Shown piece by piece: positions 35,307 to 43,546 of a stretch of DNA of 44,270 nt; the stretch's first letter is position 1, and every line of letters starts with the position of its first letter. The translations under genes and the position numbers were made by a program. Origin of the DNA: Hymenobacter roseosalivarius DSM 11622 (GTDB lineage: Bacteria > Bacteroidota > Bacteroidia > Cytophagales > Hymenobacteraceae). The stretch lies in contig NZ_FWWW01000096.1 in assembly GCF_900176135.1 (NCBI RefSeq), positions 1-44,270 on the forward strand, in the 5' to 3' direction. The notes beneath the pieces were generated by a model. The model was not told the origin of the DNA and made no database searches. It saw only the letters and a program-made list of their open reading frames with translations.

Positions 35307-35975
35307 ATGACGGAACAGATGGTAGCAATGTACTGCTTCATCGACGATTTGCTGGCCGCCATCCGTCCGGCCTGGGCCCCTGCCCCCGACCCGCGCTAGC
35401 GCTTGTCGGACGCTGAAGTGCTGACCACGGCGTTGCTGGCAGCGCTCTACTTCGGCGGCAACCTGGCCCAGGCCCAGCGCTATAGGCAGGCGCATTGGGA
35501 GCAGCGACCGTTGCACAAAAGTGGCTTGTCACGCCACCTGCACCGGCTTAAGGACGTGCTCGACGAACTGTTTGTTACCTTCGGCCACCTGCTGAAAGAA
35601 CAGAACGCGGCGGCGCGCTACGTGCTCGACTCGTTTCCGGTAACGGTATGCCACAACACCTGGATTCCACGCTACAAGTTATTGACCGGCAAGGCCTATC
35701 ATGGGCACTGTGCCAGTAAACGCTGCTGGTTCTACAGCGTCAAAGTCCAAGTGCTGGCCACGGCCGACGGGCTGCCCGTGGCCTACCACCTGCACCCCGG
35801 CAGTGAGGCCGATCTGACCGGGCTGCGCCAACTCGACCCGGACCTGCCGGAGGGCAGTGTCCTCTACACCGACGCGGGCTACACCGACTATGCCCACGAA
35901 GAGATCTGCGAAGAAGCCACCGGTAGCGAGCAGCATACAGCCCGGCGCACCAACAGCAAACGCCCGCATGAGCCG
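35307..35975 (+). pseudogene. IS982-family transposase, amber-interrupted and 3'-truncated
   Basis: Begins at ATG 35307 (MTEQMVAMYCFIDDLLAAIR). An in-frame TAG at 35397-35399 falls just before RLSDAEVLTTALLAA, a conserved IS982 stretch. The rest reads normally: YVLDSFPVTVCHNTWI (first catalytic Asp), KAYHGHCASKRCWFYSVKVQ, ATADGLPVAYHLHPGSEADL, and VLYTDAGYTDYAHEE (second Asp). After NSKRPHEP the IS sequence stops abruptly at about 35970 and is replaced by HupE sequence. The final catalytic Glu region and the right end are missing. No terminal inverted repeat was identified. Confidence 0.75.
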
Positions 35976-36948
35976 CTACCGCGAACTTACGGCGCAGGTT
36001 CGCTTGCTCCCGCCAGCCGGAGCGGACATTCGGCGCTTCGCATTGACTTACGATGTCGTGCTCCACCAAGTGGTGACGCATAAAATTCTGGTGTCGGTGC
36101 GGCAGGACTGGGCGCGGGGGCAGGTAGCCGGCGCGCCGCCGGCGCAGGTAGGCGTTATCGAACTAGATATTGTCAACAACCGGGTGCTTCCGCTGCTGGT
36201 CAACCTGGCCGCGGGCAGCGTCTGGACGGGCTTTTGGGCGATGATAGCGCTTGGCATTCAGCACATTGCCCAGGGCACTGACCATCTGCTGTTTCTGCTG
36301 GTGCTGCTTTTGCCGGCACCATTATTGGCCGCCCGCGGACGCTGGGGGGCTTTTGGCGGCGTGCGTTACAGCCTTAAGCGCCTGCTCCTCATTGTCACGG
36401 CCTTCACCCTGGGGCACTCCCTGACTCTGTTAACCGGCGCGGCGGGCTGGCTACGGTTGCCCAGTCAGTCAGTGGAATTGTTGATTGCCTTCTCGATTCT
36501 GATTTCTGCCCTGCACGCGGTGCGGCCCTTATTTCCGGGGTGTGAAGCCGGGGTGGCGGCTGGCTTTGGGCTGGTACATGGCCTGGCCTTCGCTGGTACG
36601 CTGGCCAATCTGCACCTGGACGCAGGCCGCATGGCGCTGAGCATTTTCGGTTTTAACCTCGGTATTGACCTGATGCAACTATTTGTCGTGGCCCTGACCG
36701 TACTCTGGCGGCGGCTCCTGAGCCGCGCATCAGTTTATGGCCCTATTAGGGTTCTGGGGGGCATATTTGCCGGAGTAGCCGCGCTGGCCTGGATGAGTGA
36801 GCGCCTATGGGGGCAAAGCAACTTGCTTACTGACCTGGTGGAGCAAGCAGCTACCTTCGCTCCCTGGCTGCTGGCGGCACTGACCATCGCGGCGCTGGGC
36901 AGCTACTTTTGGGAGCGAAGCAAGCGCCCCGCGCCAGCTTCCCGATAG
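35968..36948 (+). CDS. HupE/UreJ-family membrane protein, 5'-truncated at an IS junction
   Basis: From ATG 35968 (326 residues) or from an in-frame GTG at 35857 that would add out-of-frame IS sequence. The start retains only the end of the usual periplasmic domain (RRFALTYDVVLHQVVTHKIL, VSVRQDW). The membrane domain is complete: seven or so helices with WAMIALGIQHIAQGTDHLLF, LLLIVTAFTLGHSLTLL, SVELLIAFSILISALHAVRP, and GFGLVHGLAFAGTL. The His-rich helix motifs suggest metal (nickel or cobalt) permeation, as proposed for HupE/UreJ. A signal peptide and roughly the first 100 residues appear to be lost, so export and function are doubtful. Confidence 0.75.
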   Translation: MSRYRELTAQVRLLPPAGADIRRFALTYDVVLHQVVTHKILVSVRQDWARGQVAGAPPAQVGVIELDIVNNRVLPLLVNLAAGSVWTGFWAMIALGIQHIAQGTDHLLFLLVLLLPAPLLAARGRWGAFGGVRYSLKRLLLIVTAFTLGHSLTLLTGAAGWLRLPSQSVELLIAFSILISALHAVRPLFPGCEAGVAAGFGLVHGLAFAGTLANLHLDAGRMALSIFGFNLGIDLMQLFVVALTVLWRRLLSRASVYGPIRVLGGIFAGVAALAWMSERLWGQSNLLTDLVEQAATFAPWLLAALTIAALGSYFWERSKRPAPASR

Positions 36949-37060
36949 CCTGAAATGTGCTCTGTTTTCAAAACGTACCTAAAACACTTGCCTAGGCCAG
37001 ATGCTTCTATACTACGCTGCCAGTAGCGCGTATAAGCTACCGTCCACCTGATTATCTGCT

Positions 37061-38332
37061 TTGCCGACTCCTACCCTTCTCTTCTACATTCTGCTGGGCT
37101 TCACCCTGGTGCTGATTGCATGGCTGCTGTGGCGATACATGCAGGAGCGCCGCTTCCGGCGGCTGCCCTATGTAGCCCCAGCGGTGCGCGACTGGGAGCA
37201 GCACCAGCCCGATCCTGCGTGGCCGCTGCGCCACCGCATTGCCCTGGTTGGCGACTTAGGTGCCGTCGCCACCGACGGCCGCGACCCGGTACTGAACCTG
37301 CTGCACGGCTGGCTGGAAGAAGCTGGTGCCAACAGTACGGTGGTTATTCTCGGCGATAATGTGTACCCGACCGGTTTGCCCGCCGAAACGTCCATCGGGC
37401 GGGCTCCTGCCGAGCGCCGCCTAGCTATTCAGCTCGATGCCCTACGCTACCCTGGCCGCGTGGTGTTTTTGAGCGGCAACCACGATTGGAACAAAGGCCG
37501 CAGCGACGGTTTGCAGTACCTGCTGCGCCAGGAAGCCTATGTGCGGGAACATCTGCCCGCTGCTCAGTATTTGCCCCCCCGCGGCTGCCCCGACCCCGTA
37601 ACAGTGCAGCTGGCCGACAAGCTGCTGCTCGTGGTGCTGAATACGCAGTGGTGGGTGCAACACGGCAAACGTCCCTTGGGCCCCGCCGATGGTTGCACGG
37701 CTACGGATAGCCGTATGCCGTTTCAACAATTGCAGCTTCTGCTGGAAGCCAACCGCCACCAGCAAATTGTGGTAGCCGGGCACCACCCGCTCTACTCCAA
37801 TGCCATGCATGGGGGTCAATTCACGACCAAGCAGCACGTATTTCCCCTCACGGCCGTGCATAAGCGGGCGTACGTGCCGCTGCCGGGCGTGGGCTCCTTG
37901 TTTCCGATGTATCGGCGGGTGGTGGGCGCGGAAGAGGACATGGCCCACCCGCGCTACCGCAAAATGCGCCGTCGCCTGCTTCGCGTGCTGCATCAGTTCC
38001 CGAATATCATCTACGCCGCCGGCCACGACCACAACCTACAATACTTTGCTTACAAGCAAGGTCACTACCTGGTCAGTGGGTCGGGCAGCAAAACGGCGTA
38101 CGTGGGTAAAGGCGGCAAGGCCACTTTCACCCACGAGCATAAAGGCTTTTTTGCGCTGGACTTCTATGAGAATGGGGAAGCCTGGCTGCGCACCCTGGAG
38201 CCCGGCAACGCCGACGGCACCGAGCGCGCGCCCGAACCCTTCCGGCGTCGCTTGCTAACCGGCCTGGGGGGCATTTCTGGCGCGGTTACTAGTACGGCGC
38301 GGGCGTCAGCACCTGCAAGCTCCGCGGATTAA
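37061..38332 (+). CDS. Membrane-anchored metallophosphoesterase
   Basis: 423 residues from TTG 37061. An N-terminal membrane helix (LLFYILLGFTLVLIAWLLW) is followed by the calcineurin-type phosphoesterase motifs: ALVGDLGA (GD-x-G), VVILGDNVYPTGLP (GDN), FLSGNHDWNKG (GNHD), VVAGHHPLYSNAMHGG, and YAAGHDHNLQYFAY, ending in SGSGSKTAYVGKGG. This set with GCPDP and LNTQWW belongs to a Bacteroidetes subfamily in which, as I recall, the same polypeptide often continues into the kinase-like lipoprotein domain seen at 23050-26419 and a beta-barrel. Here it stands alone. The 3' end overlaps the convergent lipid kinase gene by 44 bp. Confidence 0.9.
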   Translation: MPTPTLLFYILLGFTLVLIAWLLWRYMQERRFRRLPYVAPAVRDWEQHQPDPAWPLRHRIALVGDLGAVATDGRDPVLNLLHGWLEEAGANSTVVILGDNVYPTGLPAETSIGRAPAERRLAIQLDALRYPGRVVFLSGNHDWNKGRSDGLQYLLRQEAYVREHLPAAQYLPPRGCPDPVTVQLADKLLLVVLNTQWWVQHGKRPLGPADGCTATDSRMPFQQLQLLLEANRHQQIVVAGHHPLYSNAMHGGQFTTKQHVFPLTAVHKRAYVPLPGVGSLFPMYRRVVGAEEDMAHPRYRKMRRRLLRVLHQFPNIIYAAGHDHNLQYFAYKQGHYLVSGSGSKTAYVGKGGKATFTHEHKGFFALDFYENGEAWLRTLEPGNADGTERAPEPFRRRLLTGLGGISGAVTSTARASAPASSAD

Positions 38333-39200
38333 TCTTCACCTCAATCGGCGTGTCCAGCGTCAGGGGCTCTCCATCTACCTGCACTAATACGCGCGGCTGC
38401 CCCATCACCTGAATACTGGCGCGGCGGCAGCGCAGGCGCTTGGTATACACGGAGGTATCAAATGCATCGGTGTACAGATGGTACAGAATACCGAGAGCCG
38501 CGGTGGCAGGAAAAGGCTCAATGAGGCACAGCTCAAACTCGCCGTCGTCGAGGTGGCTGTCAGGATTAATCACGACGTTGCTGCCGAAGGTGTTAGCATT
38601 TGCGATGGTGAGCATAAAAGCCGGGCCCTCAAACTGCTCGCGGTCGGTTTCGATGTGGTAGGTGACGGGCTCGTAGCTCAGGTATTCCTGCAGGGCAATC
38701 CGAATGTAAGCGCCCGGCCCACGCTTGTCGCCGCTGCAAAACCGCTCCACCACCAGCGCATTAAAGCCCAGATCGGCGAGATGCGCCGAAAAATGCCCCC
38801 CAACGTGCAGGGTATCCAGGGCGCGCAGCTTATGTTTCCAAATGACCTCCAGCGCGCCGCCCATATCCTGCGGAATGCCTAAGTCTTTAGACAAGCCATT
38901 GCCCGACCCCAGGGGCAGTATTCCCAGCGGAATTTTGCCCCCCAGCAACGCCTCGCCTACCAGATTCACGGTACCGTCGCCACCGGCGGCAAACACCGCG
39001 TTGTAGGCGTTGGCCGCCAGGTGAGCCCGGAGCTTGTCAAGGTCGTTTTCGCCGGAGGTATGAAAAAACGCAGCTTGCCGCCCGCGCTGCGTGCAGAAGG
39101 CGGTGATGGTGCTTTCCAGATTCTGCTTATCAATATCGCCGGAAATCGGATTGAGCACAAACAGCAGTGAATGCAGGTGGGGAGTTGATTCAGCAGCCAT
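38289..39200 (-). CDS. YegS/DgkB-type diacylglycerol (lipid) kinase
   Basis: 303 residues. The nucleotide-binding motif VFAAGGDGTVNLVGEALLGG is followed by the family signature LGILPLGSGNGLSKDLGIP, and later DSHLDDGEFELCLIEPF. The N-terminus (LLFVLNPISGDIDKQ) has the NP-x-SG motif. It phosphorylates diacylglycerol or a related lipid to recycle membrane precursors; the substrate cannot be deduced. It shares its last 44 bp with the convergent phosphoesterase gene. Two C6 motif copies are inside, both encoding a Gly-Gly in glycine-rich turns. Confidence 0.93.
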   Translation of the reverse strand: MAAESTPHLHSLLFVLNPISGDIDKQNLESTITAFCTQRGRQAAFFHTSGENDLDKLRAHLAANAYNAVFAAGGDGTVNLVGEALLGGKIPLGILPLGSGNGLSKDLGIPQDMGGALEVIWKHKLRALDTLHVGGHFSAHLADLGFNALVVERFCSGDKRGPGAYIRIALQEYLSYEPVTYHIETDREQFEGPAFMLTIANANTFGSNVVINPDSHLDDGEFELCLIEPFPATAALGILYHLYTDAFDTSVYTKRLRCRRASIQVMGQPRVLVQVDGEPLTLDTPIEVKINPRSLQVLTPAPY

Positions 39201-39302
39201 TGGAAGTAGGTTTTAAGAACAAAAAGGAGGAGAGCCAAGGCGAATAATGCGTTTCCTGCACTATGCTTTAAGTCTCCTCCCTTTCTATTCAGGATTAGGT
39301 AA

Positions 39303-40115
39303 TTACTGCTTCAATCCGCTGGGAACGCCGCCGGGAAAACGCTCCGTGATTTCCTGCTCCAGCACACCCACGCGGTTGCCCGGATTGGGGTGCGTGCTCA
39401 TAAACTCAGGGCCGCGGCTTTGGCCACCAGCCTGCTCCAGAATCTGCATTACCTGAATCATCGCGCGCGGGTCGTAGCCGGCATCGGCGGTGTACTGCAC
39501 GGCCAGGCGGTCCGACTCCAGCTCATCTTCGCGCCCAAACCGCAACGACACCACCTTCGCAATAGCCGCCGCTACGGCCGCTTTGCCAATGGAGCTACCG
39601 GGACTATCAGGGTCGTAGGCGGCGATGGTAGCGGCACCAGCCAAGCCCTGCGTCAGCTGCGATTTAGCCAACTGCTCAGCCGAGTGACGGCCAATGACGT
39701 GGCCAACCTCGTGGGCCAGCACGCCGGCCACCTGCCCTTCCGACTTCATGTTTTTCAGCAAGCCCGCCGTGATAAATACTTGTCCGCCGGGCAGGGCAAA
39801 CGCATTGATGGTCTGCTCATCGGCCAGCAGATGAAAATCAAATTTGTAGGGCGACTGGTCGGCTTTGGAAGACTTGACCAGCGCGGCGCCAATGCGCTTT
39901 ACGGCGGCGCTGGCTTGCTGATCGGGGTGCAGACCACCATACTGCTGGGCCATTTGCGGAGCCGCCTGCAAGCCGAGCGCGATTTCCTGCTCGGTGGTCA
40001 TGTTTACGTGCTGCACCTCACCGGTCACGGGGTTAGTCTGCCGGTTGCAATAGTAGGTTACAAAGGAAAAGGCGGCAACGGCCAGGGCAATGATAAAACG
40101 AAGGCTTCCTCTCAT
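39303..40115 (-). CDS. M48-family metalloprotease, second copy
   Basis: 270 residues with an N-terminal membrane helix (FIIALAVAAFSFVTYYC; a Cys follows but the lipobox is weak). Zinc site: VLAHEVGHVIGRHSAEQL, with the third ligand in GREDELESDRLAVQYTADAG. NAFALPGGQVFITAGLL and MSTHPNPGNRV are family-typical. It differs from the 28140 copy by an Ala-rich insertion (LAGAATIAAYDPDSPG and following) after the zinc helix. It is probably a periplasmic quality-control protease. Confidence 0.93.
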   Translation of the reverse strand: MRGSLRFIIALAVAAFSFVTYYCNRQTNPVTGEVQHVNMTTEQEIALGLQAAPQMAQQYGGLHPDQQASAAVKRIGAALVKSSKADQSPYKFDFHLLADEQTINAFALPGGQVFITAGLLKNMKSEGQVAGVLAHEVGHVIGRHSAEQLAKSQLTQGLAGAATIAAYDPDSPGSSIGKAAVAAAIAKVVSLRFGREDELESDRLAVQYTADAGYDPRAMIQVMQILEQAGGQSRGPEFMSTHPNPGNRVGVLEQEITERFPGGVPSGLKQ

Positions 40116-40301
40116 AGCAGTAGGGGGAATTAGGGGAGGGAAAAGGTGGCCTTAAAGAGAGCCGCCGGGCTTCTAACGCGCACTCAGCAGCAGGGTTGCT
40201 TACAACGCGGCACCCAATTTGCCCTGATTCGCGTATCAGGCGCAAAACCGGTCCGCAACCGGTTTCTGTTGTTCGCCTGTACTCTCTAATCTCCCTCTTT
40301 T

Positions 40302-40496
40302 ATGAATCAGAAACGCACCTTCGGCGCCATTCTTACCATCCTGGGTATCATTGGCATTATCTACGCCGCCCTAGGGTTCTTGGGAATAGCTGGCGTGAAC
40401 CTCAGCAAAATGAACAGCCTGGTGCCCTTCATCGTGGGCCTTATTTTCTTCCTCGCTGGCATCAACTTAGTCAAAACTACCAGCGACCGGGCATAA
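40302..40496 (+). CDS. Small two-helix membrane protein
   Basis: 64 residues, MNQKRTFGAILTILGIIGII, with two hydrophobic helices (residues 8-28 and 40-57) and a short NLSKMNS loop between. It resembles small Bacteroidetes membrane proteins of unknown role. The ATG is close behind a C/T-rich leader, and the gene is followed within 30 bp by a long terminator, supporting a real single-gene unit. Confidence 0.75.
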   Translation: MNQKRTFGAILTILGIIGIIYAALGFLGIAGVNLSKMNSLVPFIVGLIFFLAGINLVKTTSDRA

Positions 40497-40524
40497 CCAA
40501 AACATAACTCACCAGACAGTAAAG

Positions 40525-40572
40525 CCCACTAAAAAGCCCCCCGACGCTCTGGTCGGGGGGCTTTTTAGTGGG
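40525..40572. terminator. Strong bidirectional terminator made of two C6 words
   Basis: CCCACTAAAAAGCCCCCCGAC pairs perfectly (21 bp) with its complement across GCTCTG. It serves the small membrane protein gene (plus) and the L,D-transpeptidase-like gene (minus). Confidence 0.95.
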
Positions 40573-40590
40573 CCGGAAACATAACCGCTA

Positions 40591-41391
40591 CTAGTTCAGG
40601 CCTTTTACCTGGGCGAAAGCCTGTAGGGCTGGGTCCAGGTCGAGCCAGTCGGAATCGTAGCGGACGCTGGCAGGGGCATGCGCGAAGAGTACGGTGCCAT
40701 CCTGAATGGTTCGGATGATAGCGCTGCTTTCTTTCATGGGCAGCGCGGGGCAGCCCTGGCTGCGCCCCAGCCGACCGTGCTGCTGCACAAACTTCTCACA
40801 CACGTACTCAGCTCCGTGCACCACCACGGCTCGGCTGGCGGCATTCGTGTTATAGTTCGGATCAACGCCGCGTAGCTTTAAGGACAACCCGTGCTTACCG
40901 GTATAGGTGTGGCTGGTCACGTAAAACCCCAGGCTGCTCATCTCCGAGCCTACCCGATTGGAAAAAGCCTGCGCAAATTCCTCCCCCGTGTTGATGCCAT
41001 GGGCTACCAGCGAGTGGTGTACCACCTGCGATTTCTGCAAATCAATAACCCACAGCCTCTTCTGACGACTGGAGCGATTGAAGTCGATGATGGTCAGGGT
41101 TTGTTTGGCAGGGTTTGCCAGGCCGCGTTTCTGAAGCTGATAATAGCCCATCAAAGCCTGCCTATACACGTCGAGTGGCAGGCCGGAGGTAGTCAGGCCG
41201 GCCAGGGCATACGTATGCAGCGTATGCTGCTCAAAGGCCGCCAAGTAGATAGCCCGCCGATTTCCACTCAAAACCGACTCCGGGGTATTATCGGCTACCG
41301 GACTGGCTTTGGCGGCAGGTATAGCTTCGGAGGGGCAAAATAGGGAAAGCAGACTTAAGGAAAAGCAAGCGAAGGCAGTCGGTGTACGCAT
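40591..41391 (-). CDS. YkuD_2-type murein L,D-transpeptidase catalytic domain protein
   Basis: 266 residues with a signal peptide (TAFACFSLSLLSLFCPSEAI). The catalytic block has ASRAVVVHGAEYVCEKF and then GRLGRSQGCPALPM, where SQGCP holds the nucleophilic cysteine. The upstream GEEFAQAFSNRVGSEMSSLG and YTGKHGLSLKLRGVDPNYN segments are typical of PF13645 proteins, which differ from the shorter classic YkuD domain. Predicted to act on the cell wall in the periplasm; the exact reaction has not been shown for this subgroup, to my knowledge. Confidence 0.9.
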   Translation of the reverse strand: MRTPTAFACFSLSLLSLFCPSEAIPAAKASPVADNTPESVLSGNRRAIYLAAFEQHTLHTYALAGLTTSGLPLDVYRQALMGYYQLQKRGLANPAKQTLTIIDFNRSSRQKRLWVIDLQKSQVVHHSLVAHGINTGEEFAQAFSNRVGSEMSSLGFYVTSHTYTGKHGLSLKLRGVDPNYNTNAASRAVVVHGAEYVCEKFVQQHGRLGRSQGCPALPMKESSAIIRTIQDGTVLFAHAPASVRYDSDWLDLDPALQAFAQVKGLN

Positions 41392-41792
41392 TATCGGCTG
41401 GAGCTATTGTCGCGGAAACAGGGTAAAAAAAGGCTTATGCAAAAGTCGGACCTTTCAAACCTAACAACATTACACGATAATTATTGCGCAGAGCAGGTAA
41501 ATACTACACGGGACGACCTTTCAGGTAGCTAGCTAAATAGTGAGAAAGCGAGTCTCTCCCTTCCAGTCAGCCTTTGATAATTCTCTCACTTAAAAATTAA
41601 ATAGTGATAAAAGCGCAAATCGTTAGTATAAAATTCATTGAAATGCAATGCAACTTTCTGTTATTTTCTCTGTATTATACAATATAATTGGTGTTTCGTT
41701 ATAGAACTCTGCTACCCGCCGCTCTACCCCTATCGCATCGGATTCGCTTGAGTAAGTGGGTTCATAGTTTACTCTTGTCATATTCTCCTTCT
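41392..41792. other. 400-bp AT-rich intergenic region
   Basis: No convincing gene. The sequence becomes strongly AT-rich after about 41430. A GTG-initiated frame from 41688 leads into the next gene but its first 35 codons look non-coding. Confidence 0.5.
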
Positions 41793-42176
41793 ATGACAAC
41801 GTTTAGCGCTTTATCCAAGCAGTTGCACGCTGAGTTACGGCCGTTGATGCATGCCGCTGATATTCCGCCTCACATTCAACAGCAGTTGCTCGCTCGCCTG
41901 ACTCTGTTCTTGCTCTTCACCTCGCGGCAGCCACCGGCTACTTTAAGCGTGCGTGTACCTCAGCCTATGGAGGGGGCCGAGCTGACTCTCTACTACATAA
42001 ACGGTCAGCAGATTACGCTACTGACACGTCATATCCGGGCCTTGGCTCCCGCGACTGAAAAGTTGTATGATACAATGGTTACATTACAGCAGCGTGGTCG
42101 GCAATTAATGCAAAAAGCCTGTTTCAGTTGGGAGATGGGCCGAGTGTTTGATACTTACTGCAACCATAACACCTAG
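41793..42176 (+). CDS. Hypothetical protein
   Basis: 127 residues from ATG 41793 (MTTFSALSKQLHAELRPLMH). A helical N-terminal half (ADIPPHIQQQLLARLTLFLL) is followed by two or three strands (LSVRVPQP, AELTLYYINGQQITLLT) and a helical C-terminus ending CFSWEMGRVFDTYC. I do not recognise the family. No signal peptide or membrane helix. It lies in AT-rich DNA but its own codons are GC-rich at third positions, supporting expression. Confidence 0.5.
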   Translation: MTTFSALSKQLHAELRPLMHAADIPPHIQQQLLARLTLFLLFTSRQPPATLSVRVPQPMEGAELTLYYINGQQITLLTRHIRALAPATEKLYDTMVTLQQRGRQLMQKACFSWEMGRVFDTYCNHNT

Positions 42177-42684
42177 CATTACTAATTTTGTGGCCAACAA
42201 CGGCTAACGAGCTTTTATGCCCTCACGTAGGCTCGTACCTTCCTATCCAATAGCGAACAGGTACTTATAATCGTCTAAAAAACACCTACATCTTACTAGC
42301 CTAAAATAATTATATTTTTAAACAACGTAGCGAATGAACTGGCTTACTTGTTGTTTATGTAGAAATTATCCTTAATTTTAGGATATTAATTGTCTTTTAC
42401 TAATCAATATTAAAACAAATGGATAATTTAATGATTTAGCGTTTTTACTTAAAAACTAACTTTATGGCTCGCACAAGTAGCATTATAGCAGAATTAAGGT
42501 GTAATTTCAGCAGATTACAGTGTAGCCAGTCTACGTCCAAATATTCTGCTTTGGCTTTTTCCTGATTATATCCCTTCATATCCAGCACAAACTCCTTTAA
42601 AGCTACGCTTACATTCTGCTTATCCAGTACGCTTACCAGTACCTCGCTCCGCTCCCTGCTTCCGCCTTTGCATTTCTCTTATTT
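42177..42684. other. 508-bp AT-rich intergenic region
   Basis: GC is low, with long A/T stretches (42300-42460). No gene, hairpin terminator or C6 motif is seen. A TAATTTTG box at 42183 lacks a matching upstream TTG. Confidence 0.5.
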
Positions 42685-43002
42685 ATGTCTTCCTTGCCGC
42701 ACTTAATCGCGCGTGCTACGGCTGCCTATTACCGACAGGCCCGTGAGCTTTATCCTACTGACATTGACTTTAACGACTGGCTCGATACGCTGGACGCTGA
42801 CAATCGTCGCCGGTACCGGCAGCAGGGCCTCGATATGACGTGTCTGCTCCCGCAGTTTCAGCTTTTTTGCCTGGAGCGGCGCGGCATCTACCTACGCGAG
42901 TTTATGGCAGCTCGCCTTACTCCTGACCAATTCGAGTATTGGGAGCGGGAAAAGGCTATTTCAGATTTTAAGCCATCCGCCCCGTCCCCCGATTTGTTTT
43001 AG
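42685..43002 (+). CDS. Hypothetical protein
   Basis: 105 residues (MSSLPHLIARATAAYYRQAR), acidic-to-neutral and helical, with a distinctive middle (DFNDWLDTLDADNRRRYRQQ, then GLDMTCLLPQFQLFCLERRG) and FMAARLTPDQFEYWEREKA near the end. There is no recognised domain, signal or membrane segment. Its codon usage fits the genome. It is likely real and lineage-specific; its function is unknown. Confidence 0.55.
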   Translation: MSSLPHLIARATAAYYRQARELYPTDIDFNDWLDTLDADNRRRYRQQGLDMTCLLPQFQLFCLERRGIYLREFMAARLTPDQFEYWEREKAISDFKPSAPSPDLF

Positions 43003-43112
43003 CCAACTAATCGTCCTTCATCCGGTTTCTAACAAGTAGCTTAGCGGCCTAGCGTCGAATACTCAGCCAGTCAATGGCCGGCCGGCTGCCCCATCTTTGC
43101 GCTTGTCAACCT

Positions 43113-43514
43113 ATGTACCTATTCCGATTTTTTGCGGCTGGAGCGGCTACTTTACTTTTAACCGCCTGTGGGCATTCGTTGCCCAAAATGGATGGCTTTG
43201 ATGATGCGGCGTGGCGCAGTGACCCCTACGCCTGCCTGAACAAGAGAGCCGCGCAGCTGCCAGCGTTGAACCGCTACCGGGAACAGCTCTACGGTGCCCG
43301 CATTGCCAGCATTGATGACCTGCTGGGCCGTCCCGATGAGGAAGAGCTGAGCGCCCAGACCGAGAAGACCTATTACTATTATGTGGAGCCGGGTGCGCAG
43401 TGCGAGCCAAGCCATCAGCGCTCCACGGCCAACAAGCTTACCTTTCGCTTCGGTCCCTTAGGAGTGGTAACGGAGGTTTTGTATGAGCGCCCGTTAGCGG
43501 TGCCTGCGTCATAA
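43113..43514 (+). CDS. Small lipoprotein, possibly BamE/SmpA-like
   Basis: 133 residues from ATG 43113 (MYLFRFFAAGAATLLLTAC), a clear lipoprotein signal with Cys at 19. The mature part reads LPKMDGFDDAAWRSDPYACL, then ARIASIDDLLGRPDEEELSA, YYYYVEPGAQC, and ends NKLTFRFGPLGVVTEVLYER. The order 'short helix with lG-x-P-D, then two or three strands ending in a value-per-variable strand' recalls the SmpA/BamE fold, but similarity is weak. It is followed by a bidirectional terminator. Confidence 0.6.
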   Translation: MYLFRFFAAGAATLLLTACGHSLPKMDGFDDAAWRSDPYACLNKRAAQLPALNRYREQLYGARIASIDDLLGRPDEEELSAQTEKTYYYYVEPGAQCEPSHQRSTANKLTFRFGPLGVVTEVLYERPLAVPAS

Positions 43515-43546
43515 ATTATGACAACAAATCAAAAACCAGGTCATAG

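Larger units (their letters stand above)
9561..38943. repeat. Dispersed motif AAWTGCCCCCCAG (both strands)
   Basis: The word TGCCCCCC or its complement is found at 9561, 10918, 11850, 12958, 16065, 17180, 18689, 19952, 20945, 26101, 28616, 29233, 30641, 31121, 32388, 36756, 37572, 38266, 38794 and 38936 (approximate starts). Most copies extend to an A/T-rich 4-mer before it and AG after it. Fourteen copies read TGCCCCCC on the plus strand and six on the minus strand. The AGCCCCCC variant forms the arms of the terminators. Confidence 0.8.

Noticed and set aside
42183..42190. TAATTTTG as a promoter
   Set aside because: No TTG or TTTG at the required distance upstream, and no gene follows within 490 bp.
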